Assembly: GCA_020633125.1 (NCBI GenBank)
Contig: JACKEH010000043.1
Location: 1-38,716 of the forward strand
Source of the DNA: Sandaracinus sp.
GTDB taxonomy: Bacteria; Myxococcota_A; Polyangia; Polyangiales; Houyiibacteriaceae
DNA length: 38,716 bases
Direction of reading: 5' to 3'
Made by a program: the position numbers and the translations under genes
Notes under the pieces: generated by a model
What the model was told of the DNA's origin: nothing
Databases searched by the model: none
What the model saw: the letters and a program-made list of their open reading frames with translations, nothing else
Part shown: positions 15,788-23,232 of the stretch, piece after piece
Layout of the letters: each line of letters opens with the position of its first letter
How positions within the stretch are numbered: the first letter of the stretch is position 1

Positions 15788-18158
15788 GCCTCAGCCCCTC
15801 GACCTCTCGGACCTTCCGCTCCTCCCCCTGCGCCGTGGGGTCGTTCTTCCCGGCCGCACCGTGACCTTGCCCGTGGGCCGCCCACGCTCGGTCGCGCTCG
15901 CCCGCGAGCTTCGCCGTGGCGACGTGCTCGTTCTCGCGGCCCAACACGACGGCGACGTCGACGAGCCCGGCCTCGCCGACCTGCATCGCGTCGGTGTGCT
16001 GGCCCGCCTCGAAGACCGCGTCGACCGCGGCAACCGCGGGCTCGTACTCGTGGTGAAGGCCGAGCGTCGCGTGCACCTCGACGAGCTCGTGGCCCACGTG
16101 CCCTTCGCCCGCGCGGCGGTGAGTGAGCTCGCGTCGACGAACGCCGACACCGACGAAGCCCGTGCGCTCGCCAAGTCGCTTCGCGCGCACGTCTCGGAGC
16201 TCGCGGGTCAAGACCGCGCGTTCGTGCAGGAGCTCTCGAACGCCGACGTCGCGACCACGGCGGATCTCGTCGCGGCCTGGGTCGAAGCACCCGCCGAGCG
16301 ACGCCTCGAGATCCTTCACGAGCTCGACGTGCCGACGCGCCTGAAGCTCGCCGCCGGCCTCGTGCAAGAAGCGAAGGGGCGTGCGGAACTCCAGTCGAAG
16401 GTCGACTCCGAGGTTCGCAAGAGCCTCAGCGACCAGCAGCGAAAGCACATCCTGCGTCAGCAGCTCGAAGCCATTCGCCGCGAGCTCGGCGAAGAAGACG
16501 ACGCCGACGACGACGTGGCGAAGCTGCGGCGTCGCCTCGACGAGGCCGGTCTCACCGAAGAGGCGCAGAAGGTCGCCGACCGCGAGCTCGAGCGCTTCGC
16601 GCAGCTTCCCGCGCAATCGCCGGAGAAGGGCGTCATTCGCAACTACCTCGAGCTGATCGCCGAGCTGCCGTGGTCGAAGCGCGCAGACTCCTCGCTCGAC
16701 CTCGACGCGGTGGCCGACAAGCTCGCCGCCGATCACCACGGCCTCGAAGAGCCGAAGCGCCGCGTGCTCGAGCACATGGCGGTGCTCAAGCTCGCCCCGA
16801 AGGCGCGCGGCACCGTGCTCTGCCTCGTCGGTCCGCCCGGCGTGGGCAAGACCAGCCTCGCGCAATCGGTGGCCGACGCGACCGGACGTCCGCTCGTGCG
16901 GGTGAGCCTCGGCGGCGTGCGCGACGAAGCCGAGATCCGCGGCCACCGTCGTACCTACGTCGGTGCGCTTCCCGGTCGTGTCGTGAGCGCGATGCGAAAG
17001 GCGGGCGTGAAGAACCCGGTCGTCGTGCTCGACGAGATCGACAAGGTCGGCGGTCGAAGCTGGGCCGGCGATCCCGAAACGGCGCTGCTCGAGGTGCTCG
17101 ATCCGGAGCAGAACCACACCTTCACCGATCACTACCTCGAGCTGCCCTTCGACTTGAGCGAGGTGCTCTTCGTCGCCACCGCGAACGACCTGCAGACGCT
17201 CTCGGGACCGCTCCGCGATCGTCTCGAGATCATCGAGGTGAGCGGCTACACGGAGGACGAAAAGGTCGCCATCGCGCGTTCGCATCTCTTCCCCCGCGCG
17301 CTCGAGAGGCACGGCCTCGCTCCCGAGAAGGTGCGGCTCGCCGAAGGCCTGCTCGCGACGCTCGTGCGCGACTACACGCGCGAAGCCGGTGTGCGGCAGC
17401 TCGACCGGCAGCTCGCGAAGCTCTTGCGCAGCGTCGCCCTCGACGTCGTGCGCGGGAAAGACGCCGCGGTCGAGGTCGACGAGGTGCGGTTGCGGCAGGT
17501 GCTCGGCAAGCCGCGGTTCTTCACGGACGTGGCGGAGCGTGAGCGTCCGCCCGGGGTCGCCGCGGGGCTCGCGTGGACGCCGGTCGGTGGCGACGTGCTC
17601 TACGTCGAGACGACGCGGATGCCTGGCAAGGGACGCGTCGAGATCACCGGCCAGCTCGGCGAGGTGATGAACGAATCGGCCCGCGCAGCGCTCGCGTACG
17701 TGCGAACCCACGCCGACGCGCTCGGCATCGACGCGAGCTTCCTCGAGCAGCAGGACTTGCACGTGCACGTGCCGGCCGGCGGCATCCCGAAGGACGGTCC
17801 CTCCGCGGGCGTGACGCTCTTCACCGCGTTCGCGTCGTTGCTCTCCGGTCGCCGCGTCCGACCGGACACCGCGATGACCGGCGAGGCGACGCTTCGTGGT
17901 CGAGTGCTCCCGGTCGGAGGCATCAAGTCGAAGGTGCTCGCCGCGCACCGAGCCGGCTTCGAGCGGGTGCTCTTGCCGCGCAAGAACGCGCACGACGTCG
18001 ACGACATCCCCGAGTCGGTGCGGAGCCAGCTCGAGATCGTGCTCGTGGACGACATGCGTGAGGTGATCGAGCTCGCGCTCGAACCGCTCGAAGCGACGAC
18101 GCTCGGCCACTCCTCGCCCGAGGCGCGGGCGGAGGTCGGTTCGAACCCGGCCGCGTGA
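15786..18158 (+). CDS. lon: Lon ATP-dependent protease
   Basis: The 790-aa protein is a full-length Lon (family S16). An N-terminal substrate-binding domain starts LPLLPLRRGVVLPG, followed by a helical region. The AAA+ module has Walker A GPPGVGKT (349-356) and Walker B with Asp416-Glu417 in VVVLDEIDK. The C-terminal protease domain has the Ser673 nucleophile in KDGPSAG and Lys714 in GGIKSK, the Ser-Lys dyad. Lon degrades damaged and regulatory proteins; myxobacteria commonly carry more than one, including the developmental LonD (BsgA). Which paralogue this is cannot be told. An in-frame TAG at 15774 means ATG 15786 is the first possible start, and no ribosome site precedes it. Confidence 0.97.
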   Translation: MPQPLDLSDLPLLPLRRGVVLPGRTVTLPVGRPRSVALARELRRGDVLVLAAQHDGDVDEPGLADLHRVGVLARLEDRVDRGNRGLVLVVKAERRVHLDELVAHVPFARAAVSELASTNADTDEARALAKSLRAHVSELAGQDRAFVQELSNADVATTADLVAAWVEAPAERRLEILHELDVPTRLKLAAGLVQEAKGRAELQSKVDSEVRKSLSDQQRKHILRQQLEAIRRELGEEDDADDDVAKLRRRLDEAGLTEEAQKVADRELERFAQLPAQSPEKGVIRNYLELIAELPWSKRADSSLDLDAVADKLAADHHGLEEPKRRVLEHMAVLKLAPKARGTVLCLVGPPGVGKTSLAQSVADATGRPLVRVSLGGVRDEAEIRGHRRTYVGALPGRVVSAMRKAGVKNPVVVLDEIDKVGGRSWAGDPETALLEVLDPEQNHTFTDHYLELPFDLSEVLFVATANDLQTLSGPLRDRLEIIEVSGYTEDEKVAIARSHLFPRALERHGLAPEKVRLAEGLLATLVRDYTREAGVRQLDRQLAKLLRSVALDVVRGKDAAVEVDEVRLRQVLGKPRFFTDVAERERPPGVAAGLAWTPVGGDVLYVETTRMPGKGRVEITGQLGEVMNESARAALAYVRTHADALGIDASFLEQQDLHVHVPAGGIPKDGPSAGVTLFTAFASLLSGRRVRPDTAMTGEATLRGRVLPVGGIKSKVLAAHRAGFERVLLPRKNAHDVDDIPESVRSQLEIVLVDDMREVIELALEPLEATTLGHSSPEARAEVGSNPAA

Positions 18159-18267
18159 CGAAGAAGTGCGTACGAGGACGAAACGCTCGACCTCGCTGCG
18201 CGTCCAAACACTCGTGAGCGCCATCCCCCCGCGCTCTCGTTTCCACCTCCACGCATCCACAAAACGT

Positions 18268-18390
18268 ACGAGACCCCTCCGAGCCCCCGCCCCGGCCCAT
18301 CCTCCTCCTCCCTCCCCAAGGCCGTGGCGATCTCCCTTCCCCAACGACGTCACGGCGTCTCACCGGGGCGGGGGCTCGGGGGGGTCTCGT
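18268..18390. repeat. Long inverted repeat downstream of lon
   Basis: Two 28-nt arms (18268-18295 and 18363-18390) are complementary at 27 of 28 positions, separated by a 67-nt C/T-rich spacer. Each arm is a GC-rich block reading ACGAGACCCC...GCCCCGG in one orientation. There is no T-run after the second arm. It begins 110 bp after the lon stop and could be a strong RNA hairpin protecting the lon mRNA end, or the inverted ends of a small mobile repeat. Confidence 0.75.
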
Positions 18391-18456
18391 GCGTCCGTCG
18401 CGAGCGTTCGGATTCGTCGAACGCGACGCGCGACGCGAAACGACGCCGTGGCCTGA

Positions 18457-18942
18457 GTGGAGGCGCCCTTTTTCCACGATCGCCTTCGTGCGCCCTCGAC
18501 GAGGCCTCTTCGGATCCGGCAAGCTGTGCAGGTGGGTCACTCGACGCGACGAAAGGGCGCTCGGGGCTCGGACGCGTTGCACGCGGACGAGGTCGACGCT
18601 TCGTCGCTGCACGCGGACGAGGTCGAGGCATCGTCGCTGCACGCGGTGCCCGCATCGGGCCATTCTTCGCGGGGCGTGACCCCGGCGGGGAGCGAGGCCG
18701 GTGATGCCAGCGCCGTCGAGATCGCCTCGGGGGTCTTCGCCAAGCGCGGCGCTCACGCCGGCCGTGAGGTGGTCGAGCGGGTCCTGCGCTCCGCCGACGA
18801 AGCGCGACGTCGGGGCGATTCCTTCCGACGTTGGCGGCGCTTGGGCGCTCCTCCGGAGTGGCAATCGTTGAGCATCCCTCAGCGGCGTGCGGTCGAGGTC
18901 CTCTTCTGGGGCCTGCGGGTCGACCACGACGACGCGTGGTGA
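18457..18942 (+). CDS. Hypothetical protein with short tandem repeat
   Basis: A 161-aa frame beginning at GTG; an alternative GTG is at 18532. The C-terminal 75 residues, from VEIASGVFAKRG to the stop, have codon use like real genes here and a helical, Arg-rich composition with a conserved-looking end (FWGLRVDHDDAW). The N-terminal part is low quality and contains a 10-residue repeat, LHADEVDASS. No family was recognised and no good ribosome site is present. It may be a real small gene with a variable N-terminus, or only its 3' half may be coding. Confidence 0.45.
   Translation: MEAPFFHDRLRAPSTRPLRIRQAVQVGHSTRRKGARGSDALHADEVDASSLHADEVEASSLHAVPASGHSSRGVTPAGSEAGDASAVEIASGVFAKRGAHAGREVVERVLRSADEARRRGDSFRRWRRLGAPPEWQSLSIPQRRAVEVLFWGLRVDHDDAW
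18578..18648 (+). repeat. 30-nt tandem repeat, two full copies plus a partial
   Basis: Copies begin at 18578, 18608 and 18638, each starting TGCACGCGG; the first two are nearly identical over 30 nt. The period is a multiple of three, so inside the small gene at 18457 it encodes a 10-residue repeat. Confidence 0.8.
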
Positions 18943-19371
18943 CGTCGCGAAGGGGTGCGGTCCGCGACGCCCGGTGGGAGCTCGTCTCCGTTCCACCACC
19001 GTCGTTCTGGTAGGTCTCCTCTCGCGTTTCGGGGCGCGCCTTCGAGCGCCGCGTCGTCCACACTCACGATCGCGGTGTTCGAGCGCCCACCTCGCGCACT
19101 CGAGGCGGGGGCGGGGCGTGGGCGGAGCGTCGGGAGGTCCAGCAGACCCCCGCGACCTCCGCAGTGGCCGAGCGAAGCGAGGTCCGGAAGGCGCTTCTCG
19201 AGCCGACCGAAGGTCGAGCGACTCGGCGCCTCGTGAGGTCGCCGTCAGGCGAGCAAACCAAAGAAGAGGAGGTTGCCCTGCTCGACCGGACAGAGCGGAG
19301 CCTGCGCCCCGCACACGCCGCCCTGTCGACTGCGCTTCGGCATCACCTCGCGATTTCGAGCTTGCTCGAAC
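18943..19371. other. Gene-poor gap holding a dispersed repeat
   Basis: No convincing gene is seen in this gap between the convergent small gene and the Asp-rich lipoprotein gene. Its notable content is the dispersed repeat at 19098-19191. The remainder looks like unstructured GC-rich sequence. Confidence 0.65.
19098..19191 (+). repeat. Dispersed intergenic repeat, copy 1
   Basis: This stretch recurs in inverted orientation at 30591-30674. Shared blocks include CTCGAGGCGGG, CGTGGGCGGAGCGTCGG, CTCCGCAGTGG and GAGCGAAGCGA followed by GTCCGGAAGG, in the same order, with small insertions in this copy. A possible stem pairs GGAGGTC with GACCTCC inside the unit. Confidence 0.75.
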
Positions 19372-20517
19372 TCACTCGCAACCGTCCGGCAGCGGGTTGC
19401 CCGGCTCGAGCCCCGCGATGCGAACCCGGTAGCCCTCGAACGTCACGCCGATGCTGACCGCGTCGCACGTGGCCGTGGGTCCTCCGGTGCCTGGCGTCGC
19501 GCGCACGTCGGCGACCTCGTCCAGCTTTCGCTGCAGGATGTCGTACTCGGTGTCGCCCGAGCAGATGTTCACCGAGCTCGCCGTCTCGAGCAGGTCGAGC
19601 ACGCTCCAACGTCCCGCGACGGTCACGGGGGAGAGTCGTGTGAAGGTCTCATCGAAGGTGCCGACCACGTAGGCGTCCGTGAGCTGCACGTTGATGCCCT
19701 GATCTTCACCCGCGAAGATGATCTCGGCGCGGTCGGGCAGACGCATCACCAACTGGCGGTTCGCGATGTACGCGTTCGTGTCGCGCACGCGCGGGCGCTC
19801 GGTGTCGCCCATGAAGAACGTCTCTTCGCGCACCCAGAGCCAGTCGTTGCCGTCCCACGCGGGCGGATCGAGGGGCGTCGTGGTGCCGGGCGCGAAGGGT
19901 TCGTAGTTGACGAACTCGACCGGCGGAGCGGCCTCGTCGTCGGCGCCGCCCGAAGTGCCGGCGACGCTCTGGGTCAAACGCACGTCGACCTGTGCGTCGT
20001 CGTCCATGCCGTTCCAGCCGTCGATCTGGAGGACGACCACGCCGACGCCCTCCGCCGAGACCATGCCCGCAGTGGACGCGAGGCTCGGAAAGACGAGGTC
20101 GATGACGTCGAAGAGCGAGTGGAACGCGTTGTCGATGCCCGCGTTGCCGTCGATCTGCACCCCGACGTCCGAAGGCGGCTGACACTCGACGTCCGAGAGC
20201 GCCGTGTTCGTGCAGAGCCCGTCCAAGTCGAGCCCGATGTCGCGCCAGGCTTCGCTGGTCTGCCGAAGCCGAATGTCTCGAAGCCCCATCACGAGCTGTT
20301 GATCGCCGGAGTCGGCCGAGGTCGGGCGCGCGGGGGGGCGTCGCAGTGGCGTGCCGTCGGGGCAGGTCGGTACGGGACCCGCATCCGGCTGGGGCGAGCC
20401 CGTGTCCGGCGTCGCGGCGTCGGTCATCCCCGCGTCGCCCCCCGGTTCGATGAGGGAGGCGTCGAAGACCTTGCAGCCAGCAAGGAGAAGCAAGAGCGGC
20501 AATCCGGTACGCAGCAC
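19372..20517 (-). CDS. Asp-rich lipoprotein of unknown function
   Basis: I chose the GTG at 20517 (381 aa) because it gives a clean lipoprotein signal, VLRTGLPLLLLLAGC, with Cys15 as the lipid site. The longer frame to 20718 is Arg/Pro-rich and unlikely. After a Pro/Asp-rich linker (about 20-50) comes a globular region of about 320 residues with many beta strands, ending in a Cys-containing tail. No catalytic motif was recognised. Such proteins are frequent in myxobacterial envelopes. It is divergent from the gene at 20655, with a 137-bp shared promoter gap. Confidence 0.8.
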   Translation of the reverse strand: MLRTGLPLLLLLAGCKVFDASLIEPGGDAGMTDAATPDTGSPQPDAGPVPTCPDGTPLRRPPARPTSADSGDQQLVMGLRDIRLRQTSEAWRDIGLDLDGLCTNTALSDVECQPPSDVGVQIDGNAGIDNAFHSLFDVIDLVFPSLASTAGMVSAEGVGVVVLQIDGWNGMDDDAQVDVRLTQSVAGTSGGADDEAAPPVEFVNYEPFAPGTTTPLDPPAWDGNDWLWVREETFFMGDTERPRVRDTNAYIANRQLVMRLPDRAEIIFAGEDQGINVQLTDAYVVGTFDETFTRLSPVTVAGRWSVLDLLETASSVNICSGDTEYDILQRKLDEVADVRATPGTGGPTATCDAVSIGVTFEGYRVRIAGLEPGNPLPDGCE

Positions 20518-20654
20518 CGCGTACAGGGTACCGAGACGAGCGGGCTTCGCGCCACTGTGCGGCGAATCGGACGGGTGGCCCGGAGCCCGACCCGTCCCTC
20601 GTGACCGTGCCCACGCGGGTTCGAAAACCGGCCCGAAGGCCACGCCTTTCGGGT

Positions 20655-21236
20655 ATGAACACTCGAATGGGCGGGGAACCGAGCGTCGTCCGGGGGCGTA
20701 CCTCCGGCGCCACGACACGTGACGCGCACGCCATGTTGGTCGACATGGTCGGCCGAGAGGTCGTGGAGCGCGCCCTCTCGCGCCTCCCGGCGTCCGAGCG
20801 GGACGTCTACGAGAACGCGACGCCGGTCTCGTGGATCGACTGCGACGTGATCGAGCACGTCTACGAGGCGATCGCGCGCGAAGCCGGTCAGGACGTCGCG
20901 CGCTTGCAAGAAGAGGTGATGCGCCGCGGCGTGAACCGCACCGTGCACTCGCTCTGGCGGATCCTGCTCCGCTTCACGAGCGACAACGCGTTGGTCACCC
21001 GCACGCCGCTCTTCTACCGAAAGGTCTTCGACAAGGGCGAGATGGTCTCGCGCGTCGTCGACCGTGGGCGCGCCGAGATCGAGCTCAAAGGCTTCCCCGA
21101 GATCAGCGATTTTCACCTTCGAGGCCTGCTCGTCGGGATTGGCTGCGTGATCGAAGCCGCGGGCCGGCGAAACGTGCAGATGACCCCTCGACGGACCCGC
21201 GAGGGGGCCTTCGTGATCGCGACTTGGACGTGGTGA
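20655..21236 (+). CDS. TIGR02265/DUF2378-like protein
   Basis: The 193-aa protein from the ATG at 20655 is soluble. It resembles the myxobacterial paralogous family TIGR02265 (DUF2378): a conserved W near the start (VSWIDCD), a helix-rich middle ending RILLRF, a strand pair with G-x-A-E-I-E-L-K-G, and a C-terminal F-V-I-A-T-W strand. That family has no settled biochemical role. The match is by eye and moderate. It is convergent with the kinase gene, only 14 bp apart. Confidence 0.65.
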   Translation: MNTRMGGEPSVVRGRTSGATTRDAHAMLVDMVGREVVERALSRLPASERDVYENATPVSWIDCDVIEHVYEAIAREAGQDVARLQEEVMRRGVNRTVHSLWRILLRFTSDNALVTRTPLFYRKVFDKGEMVSRVVDRGRAEIELKGFPEISDFHLRGLLVGIGCVIEAAGRRNVQMTPRRTREGAFVIATWTW

Positions 21237-21250
21237 CGCCTTCGTGAGCG

Positions 21251-22912
21251 TCAGCGCGCGGCGGCCAACTTCGCGAAGTGACGCGCGAGCTCGGGCTGCG
21301 GCTTGAGCGCGGCTGCGATCGAAGTGCTCAACACGACGAGGCGCTCTTCCAAACGTCCGCGTTCGTCCGCGTTCGCGCGAAGCTCTTCGCGCTCCTGCTG
21401 GTGTTGCCGACGGGCGTCGGCCTCGATGCTCTCGAGGCGTGTACGAAGGGCTTCGAGCTGGTACTCCAGATCCGTGGCCGGCGACCGCGTCTCCGACTCC
21501 AGCCAACGTCCGTACGCCTCGCGAGCGCGGTCGAGCGCCTCCAGGAGCTCGGCGCGAGGCTCGTCCGCGAAACGCGCGTCGAACGAGATCACCGCGCGCA
21601 TCGCCTCTCGGTAGGCCTCGGCGTCGGGCGAGGTCGTCGCGCGCCGCTCGCGGTCGGCGGCCCGAGCACGCGAGAGATCCTGCGCGAGCGTCTCGACCGC
21701 GTGCCCGAGCCGTTCGCGATCCGAACGCAGCGCGTCTTCGCGTTTGGCGAGCGCCTCGTCGAGCACGCGGGCGCGGGCGTCGAGCGCTCGCAGGCGACCG
21801 ATCGACGCGTTGAGCTCGGCCAGCTCGTCGGCGATGGCCGCGGGCACCCGCCCGGGTTGAAGGTCCGAGAGCATCTCGTCGTACGCGCGGGCCCGTGCCG
21901 TCCAATGCGAGAGGCGCGCGGCCGCCCCCGCCGGCGCGTCGCGCAGGGAGACGAAGGTCGAGGCCCGTCGCACGCGGCGCGCGCTCGGAGTGCTCATCGC
22001 GGAGAGCGCCGCCACGACCGCGTGCGCGTCGACCGGGCGATGCGCCGGCAGCTTCGCCATCAGCTCGAAGAGCAGACGGTCGAGTGCTTCGGGCGCGTCG
22101 GGCGCGCACTCGCGCAGGTGTGGCGGCGTGGTCTCGAGGTGCGCGAGGATGAAGCCGGCCATCGACGACGACTCGAACGGCAGCGAGCCCGTCGCGAGCT
22201 CGAAGAGCAAGATGCCGAGCGCGTAGAGGTCCGAGCTCGGCACGACTTCGAGCCGGTCCTTGAAGCGCTCGGGTGCCATGTAACGCGGGCTTCCGAGGAG
22301 CTGGCCGCTGAAGGTCAGCCGTGGGTCCTGCGGCGAGAGCGCGATGCCGAAGTCGACGAGCTTCACGACCGGCGCGCCGTCGTCCGAGCGGCAGACGAAG
22401 ACGTTCTCCGGCTTCACGTCCCGGTGCACGACGCCGAGGTCGTGCGCGCGCCCGAGGCCACGTGCGATCTGCAAGCCCAGCCCGACGACCTCGTCGTAGG
22501 GGAGCTTGCCTCGCGCCGCGAGCACCCGATCGAGGGGCTCTCCTTCGAGCAGCTCCATCACGAGGTAGGGCGCGCCCTCGTCGGTCTCGCCGACGTCGTG
22601 AATGTCGACGACGTTCGGGTGCGCGAGCGCGCGGGCCGCTTGCGCTTCGCGGGCGAGCCGAAGCCGAAGCGCGTCGTCCTCGGCGAAGCGCTCGTGCAGC
22701 ACCTTCACCGCCACCTCTTGTCCGGTGAGCGTGTGACGCGCGCGGTAGACGGTGGCCATGCCGCCGCGGCCGAGCACGCTCTCGAGCGCGTAACGACCCC
22801 CGAACACCGCGCCGATGCGCGGGTCGGAGACGGTCTCCAGGCGTGCGTCGTCGACGAGGCAACGTTCGGCCTTCTCGTCGTACCGGAGGTGGCACACGGG
22901 ACAGAGCTTCAC
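21251..22912 (-). CDS. Ser/Thr protein kinase with zinc-ribbon start and coiled-coil tail
   Basis: The 553-aa cytosolic kinase begins with a small Cys cluster (CPVCHLRY...ERC, residues 4-18) that looks like half a zinc ribbon. The kinase domain (about 40-300) is complete: glycine loop GRGGMATVY at 48-56, ATP lysine Lys70, HRDVKPEN at 163-170, DFG at 187-189 and APE at 213-215. It should therefore be active. There is no transmembrane helix. The C-terminal 220 residues are a long Arg/Glu/Leu-rich coiled coil, probably for dimerisation or partner binding. Eukaryote-like kinases are abundant in myxobacteria. The target is unknown. Confidence 0.92.
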   Translation of the reverse strand: MKLCPVCHLRYDEKAERCLVDDARLETVSDPRIGAVFGGRYALESVLGRGGMATVYRARHTLTGQEVAVKVLHERFAEDDALRLRLAREAQAARALAHPNVVDIHDVGETDEGAPYLVMELLEGEPLDRVLAARGKLPYDEVVGLGLQIARGLGRAHDLGVVHRDVKPENVFVCRSDDGAPVVKLVDFGIALSPQDPRLTFSGQLLGSPRYMAPERFKDRLEVVPSSDLYALGILLFELATGSLPFESSSMAGFILAHLETTPPHLRECAPDAPEALDRLLFELMAKLPAHRPVDAHAVVAALSAMSTPSARRVRRASTFVSLRDAPAGAAARLSHWTARARAYDEMLSDLQPGRVPAAIADELAELNASIGRLRALDARARVLDEALAKREDALRSDRERLGHAVETLAQDLSRARAADRERRATTSPDAEAYREAMRAVISFDARFADEPRAELLEALDRAREAYGRWLESETRSPATDLEYQLEALRTRLESIEADARRQHQQEREELRANADERGRLEERLVVLSTSIAAALKPQPELARHFAKLAAAR

Positions 22913-23005
22913 GCGTCGCTCTCCACGGGCGCATTCTATCGGGAAGCCCGACGCGGCCCAAACTACTGCGCCAGGCTCCCAGGGATCTTCGGTTCAGAGC
23001 GGGGG

Positions 23006-23073
23006 CCACCACCGAGCATCCCCGGCCCTCGCACGGATTCGATCCGTGCAAGTGGGGGCGCCGATCAGAACGG
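23006..23073. repeat. 68-nt direct repeat, copy A
   Basis: It matches copy B (23165-23232) at 56 of 68 positions. The shared core holds a perfect hairpin, GCACGGAT-TCG-ATCCGTGC, at 23031-23049. The last 9 nt (TCAGAACGG) are the complement of the permease gene's 3' end, including its stop codon, so this copy looks like a duplicate of that gene end. Confidence 0.85.
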
Positions 23074-23095
23074 GAATCACTTGCACTGATTCCCG
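23071..23095. other. Hairpin with 9-bp stem
   Basis: CGGGAATCA and TGATTCCCG pair perfectly around a 7-nt loop. This is one of four hairpins in the gap. No T-run follows, so factor-independent termination is uncertain. Confidence 0.6.
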
Positions 23096-23110
23096 CTCTT
23101 CTCTTCTTTC

Positions 23111-23131
23111 GAGGGAGCGGCGCGCTCCCTC
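23111..23131. other. Hairpin with 9-bp stem
   Basis: GAGGGAGCG and CGCTCCCTC pair perfectly around GCG. On the minus strand it is followed by a purine-rich stretch rather than T residues. Confidence 0.6.
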
Positions 23132-23164
23132 CCCCAACAGGCCGAGCCGGATTGGGGCCCCCTC

Positions 23165-23232
23165 CCACCACCGAGCGCCACGACCCCTCGCACGGATTCG
23201 ATCCGTGCAAGTGGCGGGCGCTCTCAGAACGG
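23165..23232. repeat. 68-nt direct repeat, copy B
   Basis: This copy overlaps the last codons and stop of the permease gene and contains the same hairpin (23190-23208), placed 16 nt after the stop as a likely terminator for that gene. Copy A lies 159 nt away. Confidence 0.85.

Larger units (their letters stand above)
22913..23223. other. Intergenic region with four hairpins
   Basis: This 311-bp gap lies downstream of the permease and upstream of the kinase (both minus strand). It contains no gene but holds hairpins at 23031-23049, 23071-23095, 23111-23131 and 23190-23208. Read from the permease they would act as a terminator cluster, and the kinase promoter must lie to their left. Confidence 0.75.

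Noticed and set aside
14526..18353. One very long minus-strand open frame spanning lon and the radical SAM gene
   Set aside because: Only the last 289 codons carry radical SAM motifs. The rest is antisense to lon, whose Walker and Ser-Lys residues are in the plus-strand frame.
20601..20640. tRNA-like GGTTCGAA segment
   Set aside because: No acceptor stem, anticodon arm or D arm can be built around it.
22976..23232. CRISPR array
   Set aside because: There are only two direct copies with one long spacer, each holding a hairpin, and no cas genes nearby.
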